Of a stretch of 64,000 bases of DNA, positions 1-10,668 are shown piece after piece. A program made the translations under genes and the position numbers. Below the pieces are notes generated by a model. The model saw only the letters and a list, made by a program, of their open reading frames with translations. It searched no databases and had not been told where the DNA came from. Source of the DNA: Thelonectria olida (taxonomy: Eukaryota; Ascomycota; Sordariomycetes; Hypocreales; Nectriaceae); the NCBI GenBank assembly GCA_020736575.1, contig JAGPYM010000008.1, forward strand, positions 1,720,001 to 1,784,000, written 5' to 3'. Position 1 is the stretch's first letter. Every line of letters begins with the position of its first letter.

Positions 1-562
1 CAGTTAGTCAAGTAGAAAGCTTCTTAGGGCGAGCTGGACATAAAGTGGTCTGTGTAGGATTAAAACCCACTGACCTGAATTTTGAATTGTGAGCAAAATG
101 GCACTTGAAACACTGTCGTCAAATCCCCTGTCAATTGTCGCATGGCCGTGGGGGATTCTGAATGACATGAACCCACGTCTTGTCAAGAATGTAAATGGCA
201 CGGAATATCCTTTTATTCCCTGAACTACCGTTGAAAGATTAGTAGGATCTCATCGAAGTACAGGCACAGACTCGTCTTTGTTATGAGACTCAAATCTCAA
301 CGCAACCTATTGCCGCTCATCTGGCTCCTCACCCTGCTCCTTCAGCCAAAAGATCGAACCACCTTTTGCTGGCGACTCTACTCCGTATTACATGTGATTT
401 GGTTAGCCAAACGAACCAATAAACTCCGTTTTTGGAACGGCGTCGGATGATCCGAGTAGTCAGCATCCCCACCCTGGTTATCGCCAGCCCTCCGAAACCC
501 CGCAGCTGGAGAGCTTCGTACGCCCACCGTCCGTTTGATATCAACTGATAGATGCTGCTACG
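1..562. other. Intergenic, upstream of the first gene
   Basis: No open frame here has credible coding character on either strand. It probably contains the promoter and 5' leader of the gene starting at 563. No recognisable repeat or RNA gene was seen. Confidence 0.5.
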
Positions 563-1865
563 ATGGCGGACGGCCTCAGTGTTGCCTCTGGCGTCGTGGC
601 GCTGGTGACCTTTGCGTTCCAAGCTAGCGCTACCCTCCACAAAACCATACGCGACTTCCAGAGCCAGGACAAAAACGCCCGCGCCCTCAAAAACGAGCTG
701 ACGGGTCTGACTTCAGTTTTACAGTCGCTCCTTGAAACGGTTTCCAACAATCCCGGCATCAACTTTGAAGACCTTAGACTTCCCTTGTACCGATGCGGCA
801 AGACGTGCGTTGAATATGGAGAACTGATTGACCGATGTACGAAGCACTCTACCACATCACGGCCAAGCGTGCGAGATTGGATTAGCCAGCGATATCTTAA
901 AGGAGACATCGATGACTTCAGAGAGATGCTTGCTATATATAAATCAACTATAAACATAGCATTAGCCAATGCAAACTTGTAAGATCCGCCATCTAGTCCA
1001 TCGTGGGCAATCAGCTAATCCAGACTCATTATACAGACGTATTGTCGCCTCGATAACACCTAGCGCACTCGAAGAATACAAAGAGATGATACGAGATACG
1101 ACTAGCGATCTGAAAGAGCATTTGCAACTGTTAGATGAAAGATCAAGAACCTTGGCTGTTTCTGATGCTGAGAACCCCATCCGAGATGGCACCGAATGGA
1201 AGGCCATGCTGGAGGAGAAAGAGTGCACCCAGCAAGGCCTGAGGATTTGTTCCCAACTATCTGCTCAGATTGAAGAGCTTGAATCAACGCCCAAGGAACA
1301 CCCGCAATTCTCACAACAGCCTTCAGCAAACAAGTATATCAGGAATGGCCTAGGTGCTGCGAAAGGGTCCATCCTCACCCTGGAATCACGACTTCGGATC
1401 CACGAGAACGACATCAATAAGAGGATGGAGGCAATGAAATCCACAGCATCTTTGTCTGTATTTGAAGTCGAGCAGCTCACACAACTGCAAGAGACAAAGG
1501 AGAGCATTCGCCAATGCATGAATGTCGTTAGTGATGCCGGAGTGTCTTTATCTGAGGAACGATGCAACATTTTCGAGGATATAACCATGTCAGACAAGAG
1601 CTACGGCATCCAGGTTTCGACTGTGAAAGACCTTGTTGTCGCGAGACGAGTCAATCTTAAAGATCAGGCGCGTTACGTGGGTGGGCAAGTAAGCGATGAG
1701 AGCTACCAGAGAACAATCGATAACTTAACCCAGCTGGATCAAGAAAGCGCCCGGTCCTCTGGGCAGGATACCCCGCGAGCCTCTCCCGCTACTGAACCAA
1801 AAGCCGAAAAAGGAGCATCGCGTGCGTTTGTCGACCGTCATGGGCATGGGCTTAAGCTATCGTAA
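563..1865 (+). CDS. PigL_N-type (fungal STAND N-terminal) domain protein with coiled coils
   Basis: Two exons, 563-978 and 1037-1865, encode 414 aa. The 58-bp intron has a GTAAGA donor, a CTAAT branch and an ACAG acceptor, and joining restores one frame across two partial ORFs. Residues 1-140 begin MADGLSVASGVVALVTFAFQ and match the helical N-terminal module named after azaphilone cluster protein L, which also caps many fungal NLR/STAND proteins. The rest is charged and heptad-like, with a Ser/Thr/Pro-rich stretch and a short conserved-looking tail ending HGHGLKLS. No NTPase, ankyrin or TPR domain follows, so this is a stand-alone module plus coiled coil. The family has no established biochemical role; a part in signalling or allorecognition is inference. 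The start is the first ATG of the hydrophobic N-terminal signature. Confidence 0.85.
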
Positions 1866-4107
1866 TGAGACAGTTATGCGGCAACCCACCGGAGGGCACC
1901 CTCGAGTAGTGCAGGCTTGCTTGTACTTCCTCAGCATACGCTTTTCATGTGTTAATAAGCCATTTTAGTAGCGCCTATATATGGAATATACGTACTTCCT
2001 TCGTCATCGCTAGTCATTTCGTTTCATGGCCCTTCGCGTCGAGAGACCTTGGCGAGTTGATTCACGGTACCACTCTGCAACAGTCAGGGAACATTATCAA
2101 CACGTGATAGGTTTTCTCCTTGAAGATGCGCTCCATGATACCTATGTCCTTCGACCTCCTGTGCCACTGCCTCCTGCACGTGCTATCTTCGCCAAGACCT
2201 TGCGACAGCCTAGCCCAACTACAGCATTTACGTGTTTTTAGCTGCGCAACTGGGACCGTACGCAGTAGGGTGTGCTTGCAACATTGCCAGTCAAAACAGG
2301 GATGAAGAATATGATATTAACTCCCATGGGTCTATGAAAGCGTTCATATCGAAGTATAAACCCAGTCCCGGTTGTACCAACAAGGACGCAATGGGCCAGC
2401 ACCCTATCAACGTACGCAACCACTGTTAGTCATTGGGGGTAGCGATGGAATCGCTATAAATTCGCTACTGTATTCCTTGTATATGTAATGAACGCTTTGG
2501 AAATGCATGAAGTTGGTGGCTCTGAGTGCTACTCGTATGATGTATAGATTTCTGGGAGCAGTATTCTTAGTAGAAGGAGTAATCTGCTTTACTAGTAATA
2601 TGGAATTTAGACTAGAAGGCATTCAATTCAAAACCTCGTATAACAAGAAATCATTTATAATGCATTAAGCCAGGGGCTGAGAGTCTAGCTTGATTGTTGT
2701 GTAGGCTTCAAGGGGAAAGTTCTCGGCCAAGGTAGCGATCTGCCTTACGGATATCACTCCAGTCTTGAATCTTCCAATTAAGCATACATGGGGCGCTTTT
2801 GCAATCTTTTCGGTGGATAATACCCATTCAAGTGGCCATGCATCCGTCATTTGAGATTTTCCGGCCATAAGAACAATAAGCTGTGCGCTAGGTCTGAAGG
2901 AGGATCTTCCGCGGTCGACTTCTCGGTCAGCGACAAATCCTTGCCCTAGGACTATTCCAATGAATTTAATCGGTTATTCTTCATGCATTTCATACTTAGG
3001 GTTCCGAGTTTGTTGACATCAGCTCTGATTGCTCTCGTATCTTGACTATTCCTACCTCACTCGTTTCTTATTCGCACTCACGGCTGAATGGACAATTGCT
3101 AACACATGATAACGAGCGAAAGTGTAAACTTACTCTGCGGTTAACGTGATGAAGATCCTCTCGGAGGAAGCAGGAAAAATATGGTAAAGGTCTAAAGCTT
3201 GCGATAGTAGTAGGTATAGATGTTCTAAGACCTCTGAATCATCTTGTGAAGCTTACGATATAGTAAGACGAGGTGAACATATTTTAAATCGCAAACAAGC
3301 GCATTACTCTCCTCTCCGGTGCCTATAGGCCTGTTTGCCTCGCACCTCTCTGCTGGGTGGGGTGATGGCAAGAAACGTGCCTGCTCGCTCTACTCAGGTG
3401 CTACTCAGGCGTTGAAGTAGCGACAGCTCCGACTCACGCACGACAGAGGAGACTGTCAACGTCGAGATTCGTATTTTGCAATCGGCTGTTGTTACTTTTG
3501 AAGAGCATTTGGTAGCTGCAAACTTGGGTTCATGCTTTTGCATTGGGCTTTTCAAAACTCGTGCAATCATCACTTGGGGGCCCCGAGGCTTCTCGTTTAT
3601 TAGGATTGCTTTTCTTCTTAGTCTTCGTCCTGTCTATTCGCCATGACTCGCTCAAGGCCCCATTTTCGCCATTTCCATCGGGAATCGTCCGACTGGCATA
3701 TGGGTAACCAATGGCCATTTGGGATCACGTTACGTATATCGCCCCATATTCACCATTGTGCAAGAGATCCACCCGCTGTCGCCATAGGCTTGCTATTACA
3801 CACAATCCTGCAAGCGACCTCAATGCTATACCCAGAGTGGGAATTCACGCTCACCGTGGGGGGCCATCGTATTTCGAATGGACAGACTTATGGGCCATTC
3901 TTGCAAGGTTGTGAAGTTTATCTGGCGTGAGATTGGGTGCATGAGCCTCATGGAAGGATTCGAAGCGAGCATAAAAGTACCTTAAATGTTCTCGATGTGA
4001 GATGCAACGTCTTACTTGCTTCTTCCTTTCGTTTTTAACCTTCACGTGTTTCTCGCTTGATCAGTGGGCACATCTATTTTGTTCTTCATCAAAGTGACTG
4101 GTTCAGC
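1866..4107. other. Gene-poor intergenic stretch
   Basis: Only short, low-quality frames occur on the plus strand. The one exception is a 102-codon open frame on the minus strand at 2665-2973, listed separately. Base composition is ordinary and no repeat structure was recognised. Confidence 0.5.
2665..2973 (-). pseudogene. Unrecognised open frame, possible C-terminal gene remnant
   Basis: An uninterrupted 102-codon frame runs from just after a TAA (2974-2976) to a TAA at 2665. It has protein-like composition, with alternating hydrophobic strands such as KFIGIVLGQGFVADRE and APHVCLIGRFKTGVISVRQI. The first ATG is internal, at 2868. There is no convincing upstream exon, so it is either a remnant of a decayed gene or the last exon of one whose 5' part is lost. 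I do not recognise the family, and a chance ORF is not excluded. Confidence 0.25.
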
Positions 4108-5810
4108 ATGGCTCACCAAGACGAGAAAAGATCATCCATCGAAGATAGCTCAGGGGAGGTGGCGGTCGTTTCTGAAAAATTCGCAGATGTCACGCTGCGT
4201 CTTGTGGAGGAGCATGGCGCCGACTTTGGGCCATTAACTCCTGAAATGGAGAAGAAGATTCGATGGAAATTATACCTCTACATTATGGGCTTGTTGTCTG
4301 CCATAAACTTGCTCCTCTTTGTAAGTCAGCCCAAATCTAGAAATGGAAGAAACTTCGGCTGACAAGCTAAATAGATTGATAAATCAACGCTGGGATATGC
4401 GGCTATCTTGGGACTGTTTGAAGAAACGGGCATCGACAAAGGGCAATACAACAACCTCGGAACTTTCTTCTACGTCGGTATGGACTGGTTTCTTTCCACC
4501 TCAATGCGACGCGACTGTCGCTCACACTTCTCTTGATAGGATACCTGGCTGCTCAATGGCCTGGACACTACGCCATGCAAAGGCTCCCGCTCGGCAAATT
4601 CGTTGCTGGTCTCATCTTCATGTGGGGAGCAACCGTCCTTTTACACTGTGTTGCGACCAAATATGCCGGGCTTGTCGTCCTTCGACTGGCTCTCGGAGCA
4701 AGTGAGTCTGTGGTTGTTCCGGCCATGGAAATGACCATCGGCATGTTCTTCAATCGTCACGAGCAGTCGTTTCTTCAGCCATTCTTGTGGGCAACTGCAG
4801 CAGCAGCCCCCGTCTGCGCCGCCTTCATCTCCTACGGCTTGCTATGGAGCAAAAGCAACGTGCTTCCCTGGAAGCTGTTCATGATCATTACCGGAGGGCT
4901 TTCAGTCTTCCTGTCGGTTTTCGTGTGGTTCTACTATCCCAACAACCCGGCCGAGGCAGACTTCTTGACATTGGAGGAAAAGGTCCATGTGATTAGGCGC
5001 GTCCACGAGTCGAGCCAAAGCTCTATTGAGCAGAAGCAGTTCAAGCAGGTTCAGTTTCGCGAGACTCTCCGCGATCCGGTTTCGTGGCTGTTCTGTTTGC
5101 AAGCATTCACGCTCATGATGTCGAACAACCTGACCTACGGACAGCAGAACCTGATCACAAAAGCCCTGGGCGTGACTAGTCTAGGCTCGACGCTTGTCGC
5201 TGCTGCAGGCGGTGGATTCGGTGTTGCTGTCTGCCTTGCCGGCACCTTTGCTCTAAAATGGTGGCCATCGAATCTCGCACTCCATGGACTTGTCTGGTGC
5301 ATACCTGCCATTGCTGGTGGCATTGGCATGGTTGCTATCGACTGGGATAAGAAGTTGGGCATGTTGGCGTGTCTGCTTCTTGCCGGCCACACCTACGGCA
5401 ACACATATATTATCGCCCTGGGCTGGACCTCGTCATCTGCGGCTGGCTACACAAAAAAGCTGACTCGCAATGTTATGTTTATGTTGGGCTACAGTGTTGC
5501 CAATCTCATCTCCCCGCAGATCTGGGTGCCTCGAGACGCACCGCGCTACTACGGCGCTTGGATTGCGCAGATTGTTGTCAGCTGGGTCGGTACGCCTTTG
5601 ATTCTATTTGTCATTCAATTTATCCTGAAGCGCCGAAACGCCGAGCGCAAGGCGTGGGCAGCTGGTTTGACCGAGGACGAACGAAGGTCGCACCAACTGG
5701 GAGAGGTTGAACAACTCGATGAAACCGGAGCGGTGGTCCGGAGGAAGGTCGATATTGCTCTGTTGGATTTGACAGACTTGGAAAATCCTTTCTTCATCTA
5801 TCCGATCTAG
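4108..5810 (+). CDS. MFS permease, DAL5 (allantoate/anion:cation symporter) family
   Basis: Three exons, 4108-4320, 4375-4477 and 4540-5810, give 528 aa. Both introns (54 and 62 bp) have GT..AG borders and preserve the frame. The joined N-terminal half has the family signature [13 protein letters not shown] after TM1, then [15 protein letters not shown] and GKF, which mark DAL5-like transporters of allantoate, ureidosuccinate, nicotinate, pantothenate and similar small carboxylates. Roughly twelve hydrophobic segments are visible, with a central cytosolic loop ([15 protein letters not shown]) typical of the family. The last ~60 residues are hydrophilic. It acts at the plasma membrane; the substrate cannot be told from sequence. 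A Zn2Cys6 regulator (6622) and an MDR oxidoreductase (9084) follow on the same strand, which suggests a small inducible catabolic group, but that is inference. Confidence 0.92.
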
Positions 5811-6621
5811 AAGATGAGCAGAGTTGTAATTGCCTATGAGTCCTGTACTTAGACGCATTCCCAAAAGCGGCAATGGCTGAATGGCAATGTAGTTGGATGA
5901 ATAGAAATAGGTGTCGCAGAGAACATTTAATTTAAATTAAGCCCAGCGGAGTGACCCCTCCCATTAAGAACCGACACCCGCCATGCTCGAATGTTTGAGC
6001 TTCCAAGTGCAGATTCACGGGTTGTTTCTTATAACTTCCATGCTTGTAGTGCCAGATAGATACATACACAACGTAGCTTAGAAACCATCCATCGTGAAAG
6101 CCCATCGATTTAAGGCCGCATGTAGTTGGAGAGCTCGCACCCGGCCGCAATTGAGGCGCGCAGTTGGGAACGGAACCTACCTGGGCAGGCATCGAGACCA
6201 TCGCCGGCACATGGACGTCTCCAGTGCTCTATTGCGCAACCTCACCACCTTCGGTGGAAGCGATATCCTTACCTATGCCCTCACAGGGGCATGGCTGTTA
6301 ACACATAGTTCATTCGATAGGCAAGTTAAAGAAACTGTGAACGAATGTGACTGGGAAGGTAAGGTAATCATTTAATCAACTGGATAATTGGAATTGAAGC
6401 ATACCTTCTTTTCTCTCATAGCACTGACATGCCTGGCATTGCATGTTCATCAGGTTCCGGGGCTGACTAATCACGACGCGGCTTCTCGGCAGGTTGCTCG
6501 AGGCATCGCCTGGTTGCAACTTGCGGCTTGCGAGTGCAACGTTTCACAAATATCAACGACAACTCTTGACCCCATCTCGAAACCTAGCAAGAGCCCGGCT
6601 AATGCTCACATCTACCGCAAT
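5811..6621. other. Intergenic between permease and regulator
   Basis: It holds the permease 3' end and the 5' region of the Zn2Cys6 gene. The regulator's frame is open upstream to 6388, but that extension (a hydrophobic segment, then low-quality sequence) is probably leader sequence rather than protein. No other gene is seen. Confidence 0.5.
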
Positions 6622-8738
6622 ATGGAGAAATCAAACTTTCAACAATGCACGGGTACCTTCAGAGCATCTCAGTCCCGCATCAAGCGGAAGCGCCCAGTCG
6701 TGTCATGTTCTGCATGTCGACGACGCAAGGCGAAGTGCGACAGAAAGCAACCTTGCAGTGGGTGCGACCAGCGAGGCGAGGGTGATCTATGCGATTTTAG
6801 AGCTTCTCCCTCTCATTCCAGACTCGAAGTTCAAAACCAACTCGATCGCATTGAGCGGGCAGTACAAGGGCTGATTGACCAGAATTCACCGCAAGAATCT
6901 CGATCGAGCCACCTTGCATTGAGCAGAGAGAGGGTTACGCCAACAGGCGAGCAACACCCACATCTGGACTCTCAGATGTCGGTCCAATGGGCAGGCTTGA
7001 TGCAAGGCATACATGACATTCGACGGGCTCTAGATGCTTCCAGCAACAATCCTGACTCAAGGCTCGCACATCCAGAACAGCCGGACCTCGTATTCGGGTC
7101 GATGCCACCAACAACCACCAAAGCTGTGTTGACGGCGTTGCCAGTTCGACAAGTGGCCGACAGGCTCATTGCAGCATATTTCAATTCAAAGTATGTAGCA
7201 CCGCCAATTCTCCATACGCACCAATTCAGACGACAATATGAAGCATTCTGGGAAGCTCCAGAATCTTGCGATATTCTATGGATTAGTATCCTGCTCTCTA
7301 CTCTTTCCATTGGATCTATGGTGGCAAGCGCAAAAGGTCTTTTCTCTTCTTCGGGGAAGACCCTTCCTGATCCTAAGACGTACATCACTTTGTCGGCTCG
7401 GTGCCTTGTGGCAGGCCAGTATCTCACGGCCAAAGCATTCTCAGTCGAAGCCTTGGTAATGCATGCGCATTCGAGATACATTCATGGAAGTGATAGTGTC
7501 CCAGTGTTGTCTGCCATTTGCGGACTGACGGTTCGACTGGCCCAAGGGCAAGGATTTCATCGAGACTTAGGTCTTCATCCAGCAACCGCCACCCCGTTTC
7601 AGATCGAGATGAGACGAAGAGTGTGGTTCATGATCCAATACTATGATCTCCTCTTCGCTCTTGAGCAAGGAATTCCTCCTCTCATCCACGGAGATACCTT
7701 TGACACTGATCACCCCACCAACTTGGCCGACGATGATTTCGACGAGGACAGCATTGGTCTTTCTCCCCGCCCCGTCACAGATCCCCAACCCGTTCTTGCT
7801 TGCATCTACCAGTCGAGGCTCCTACCTATCCTCCGTCGCATAATGCGTCATTCGTGCCTAGCAAGCTCCTACACTCGCTCGGACACAATGCTACTCGGCT
7901 CCGAGCTTGATCAGTGGCACACGTCCATCCCACCTTGCCTCAAGGTCCGCCCTATCCAAAGCACCTCCTTCACAGATCCGAACTACACAGTCATGAACAG
8001 GGTCATGCTAGAGCTCTTGTACAATATGAGTATTAGTACGTTATATCGACCGTTTTTGCAGTCCAAACTCAATCGGCAGGCTCTATGTGAGTCCTCGCTA
8101 GACGTTTGTCGAAGGACGGCTTTGAAGTCGGTGTACATGTATTTGGAGGTCCACCAGGAGCTACAGCTGGGAGGGCGGTTTCACGAAGATCGATACATGG
8201 CCTCAAATATGAGACTGCAAGACTTTTTGATTGCCGCAATGGTGGTTCCCTTGGAGTTTTCGGGATGTCCAAACCTTCCGTGAGTGATGAGCCTCTCGAA
8301 AAGTTTCCAACTGGGGACATGGGCGAAGTTCTAACATTGGCTAGGCACGAAGAAGGCATAGACCAAGCTCAGATGCTCCGAAAAGCCTACGAGATCTGGT
8401 TACGTCGAAAAAAGGAGTCGAAGATTGACTCAGACGCATCGAGGGCCTTTGAGGTCTTATTGGGACAGATTGAAGCCACTGAGAAGTCAAGTGACAGTTT
8501 ACGAGCCGAACTAAAAGGGCACCGAAGGTTGCAATACGATGCGAGCCAATTAGCATCTCATTCCCAGTTTGATCTGACTTCTGATGAAGCAGCTTGTGTG
8601 GACTGGGTCTGTCCCAATTCCCGCCTTTTTGAAAGGCATCAGCTAACTGCAATGTAGGACTTTCTCGACGGGTACACTGGGCCGGACTCTTGCGATCAAA
8701 ACACCGTAGATCAGCTGTTATCGGACATGTTCTCTTGA
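6622..8738 (+). CDS. Zn(II)2Cys6 transcription factor with fungal-specific regulatory domain
   Basis: Three exons, 6622-8279, 8345-8606 and 8658-8738, encode 666 aa. Intron 1 (GTGAGT..CTAAC..CTAG) removes a premature TGA at 8281. Intron 2 (GTCTGT..GCTAAC..GTAG) yields the C-terminus DFLDG..QLLSDMFS, typical of this class. The DNA-binding cluster is at residues 29-57 with spacing C-x2-C-x6-C-x5-C-x2-C-x8-C, preceded by basic RIKRKR. A probable dimerisation coiled coil (QNQLDRIERAVQGL) follows. Residues ~150-550 form the fungal_trans middle-homology region, with the hallmark AQGQGFHRDLGLHP and EMRRRVWFMIQYYD motifs. It is a nuclear, sequence-specific regulator. The adjacent permease and oxidoreductase are the natural candidate targets. 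The start at 6622 is preferred over the upstream in-frame ATG at 6388 because it lies just before the basic region. Confidence 0.9.
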
Positions 8739-9083
8739 GCGTTATTGCGGAAAACGCTACTCGTCTCCGAAACATCGGACATGACGGATGAGACGATTGC
8801 CCTTTTGGGAAATTCTATGATCCGTCGAGAACTTCTTACTAACGCATCAATCTCGCGCTGATGCCGGCCAATACGCAATAGAATTGTGTCTTTTTGCTGT
8901 CTGATACGAGACCATGGGAGGATCAATGGATAATTAGTTGAGGATAGGTTCTTGTCTATAAAGAGGGCGAGCCTTCGCCTTGGCTAACGGGCTCCATCAC
9001 CCGCTGCATTCTAAGATCTCAACCACAACCACCGTATACCGCAAAACCAACTGTCAATTTTCAAACCTCAATTTCCAGTCACC
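8739..9083. promoter_or_regulatory. Probable promoter and leader of the MDR gene
   Basis: A CTATAAAG box lies at about 8957, some 125 bp before the ATG at 9084. It is followed by a CA-rich leader and a good start context (CAGTCACCATGGCG). The region upstream of the box shows nothing else recognisable. Confidence 0.35.
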
Positions 9084-10226
9084 ATGGCGTCCAGTTCGAC
9101 TACTTCCATCCCCCAAACAATGACTTCTCTCGTCCTTCCAGCTTTCAACCAACCCCTTGTGTTCGAGAAGACGCCCATCCCGCCTGAGACGGCACCAGGG
9201 TCTGTTCTCGTACAGATCCTGAGCACTGCTCTCCGTCCCCATCATCGCCTTGGTTTTACCAGAAAGAGTTTCCTCTCTTTTCCCATCCCGTATACCCCCG
9301 GAAATTCTGGCATCGCCCGCGTCATCTCGGTCGGGCCAGACGCCGCAAGCCTCAAGCCAGGCCAGCTTGTTTTTGTCAACGGCTTCTTGGCCGCGAGAGA
9401 TGACCCGGAGGGCACACAGGTTCTGCTTGGACTTCACGATGGTGGTGGTCCCGAGGGCCAGGCGAAGCTTTTTGCTGCTTGGAAAGGCCTTTGGAGGGAC
9501 ATTGGCATCGTGCCCATGGAAAACTGCTTGGCGCTGAATGAAAAGATTCTCGTTGATGACATGGGATACTCGTTTGGTGATCTGAACTATATCGAGCGCC
9601 TCTCTGTTGCATACGGCGGTGTCAGTGCCGCCCAACTCCATGCTGGCCAAACCGTCATTGTTGCGCCAGCTACGGGACACTTTTCTGGTGCTGTCGCTGA
9701 GCTAGCCGCCCAAATTGGCTGTTCAGTCATAGCGCTCTCACGCTCCGCTTCGAAGCTGATTCCTCTGACAAGCCGACACCCTCGCATCACAGGCTTGGAG
9801 CTTACGGGCGACGAAGGGAACGATATCGCCGCCATCATGGCTCTTTGTCCCAGCGGAGCAGACGCTTTTATTGACGTTTCGCCCCCAGAGGCGACAGCTT
9901 CACCCCACCATCTCGCCGTGGGTGTGAAGGCTGTTCGGTCTGGAGCAACCGTCGTATTTCTGGGCGCCATGGGCGACGTGAAAGTCAGCTACGTGGGTCT
10001 CATGGCGCGAAGCATCACCCTCAAGGGTCAATTCATGTACAGTCGAGCAGAGCTTGCTAGGTTGACCAAAATGATTGAAACAGGTGTGGTTAAGCTCGGG
10101 GAAGACGCCGGCCATGAACTCGTGAACGGGGGATATCCCTTGGAGGATTGGGAGGCGGCCGTCGCCGAAGCTGAAGGTGCAGTCAAATGGGGACAGCAAG
10201 TTGTTTTTCTTCCCAAGAAGAATTAG
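9084..10226 (+). CDS. MDR-superfamily (alcohol dehydrogenase/quinone reductase-like) oxidoreductase
   Basis: Single exon, 380 aa, with no intron signals needed. Residues ~15-150 form the GroES-like substrate domain, with the turn TPGNSGIARVISVGPDA. Residues ~190-340 form the NAD(P)-binding Rossmann fold, with a modified glycine motif in APATGHFSGAVAELAAQIG and the following acidic/serine strand VIALSRS. The catalytic-zinc GHE motif and the four-cysteine structural-zinc loop of classical ADHs are absent, so a zinc-free, quinone reductase-like enzyme is likely, probably NADPH-dependent and cytosolic. The substrate is unknown. It lies downstream of the permease and Zn2Cys6 regulator in the same orientation and may belong to the same pathway. 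Confidence 0.88.
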   Translation: MASSSTTSIPQTMTSLVLPAFNQPLVFEKTPIPPETAPGSVLVQILSTALRPHHRLGFTRKSFLSFPIPYTPGNSGIARVISVGPDAASLKPGQLVFVNGFLAARDDPEGTQVLLGLHDGGGPEGQAKLFAAWKGLWRDIGIVPMENCLALNEKILVDDMGYSFGDLNYIERLSVAYGGVSAAQLHAGQTVIVAPATGHFSGAVAELAAQIGCSVIALSRSASKLIPLTSRHPRITGLELTGDEGNDIAAIMALCPSGADAFIDVSPPEATASPHHLAVGVKAVRSGATVVFLGAMGDVKVSYVGLMARSITLKGQFMYSRAELARLTKMIETGVVKLGEDAGHELVNGGYPLEDWEAAVAEAEGAVKWGQQVVFLPKKN

Positions 10227-10668
10227 TCTCATTTCATACCCGGGGTTTCACAAGATGTACCGGCTAGTCTACCATCGCAAATAGAACACGAACAACCTCA
10301 TTTACAATTGCAGTCCTCAGTCCCTCGCCATCATGCAGCTACAAGTTTACGAATCGCCGGATACGGACTCAACGCACACATCATGCTGCAGCTGCACGGT
10401 ACAAGCTGAAAGGCCTCAAATATTGTGTTGCCTAGAGGTGAGTGGGGGTGACCGTTGCTAGCAATGAACATCAGTTCAGCTCCCAGTTGCTAGGGCAATG
10501 CGCCCCTTTTCTTGCCTCCGCGCAGAATAGGCTGCAGCATTTGCAGTTTGTTAATAAATCGGAAAACCTCACTGGGAGGAGAGTTTACGAGAAGCAGGCT
10601 CATCACTCTCTAAGAAATAACCGGCGGTCTTTCCATCCATTAATTGCCATCCCTCGTTTGATCCCATC
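10227..10668. other. Intergenic between MDR and kinesin genes
   Basis: It contains the 3' end of the oxidoreductase and the promoter and leader of the kinesin gene. No credible coding frame or RNA gene is seen. Confidence 0.5.

Noticed and set aside
3643..3930. 95-codon plus-strand ORF
   Set aside because: Residue composition is random-looking, there is no domain or splice context, and several overlapping frames are equally open.
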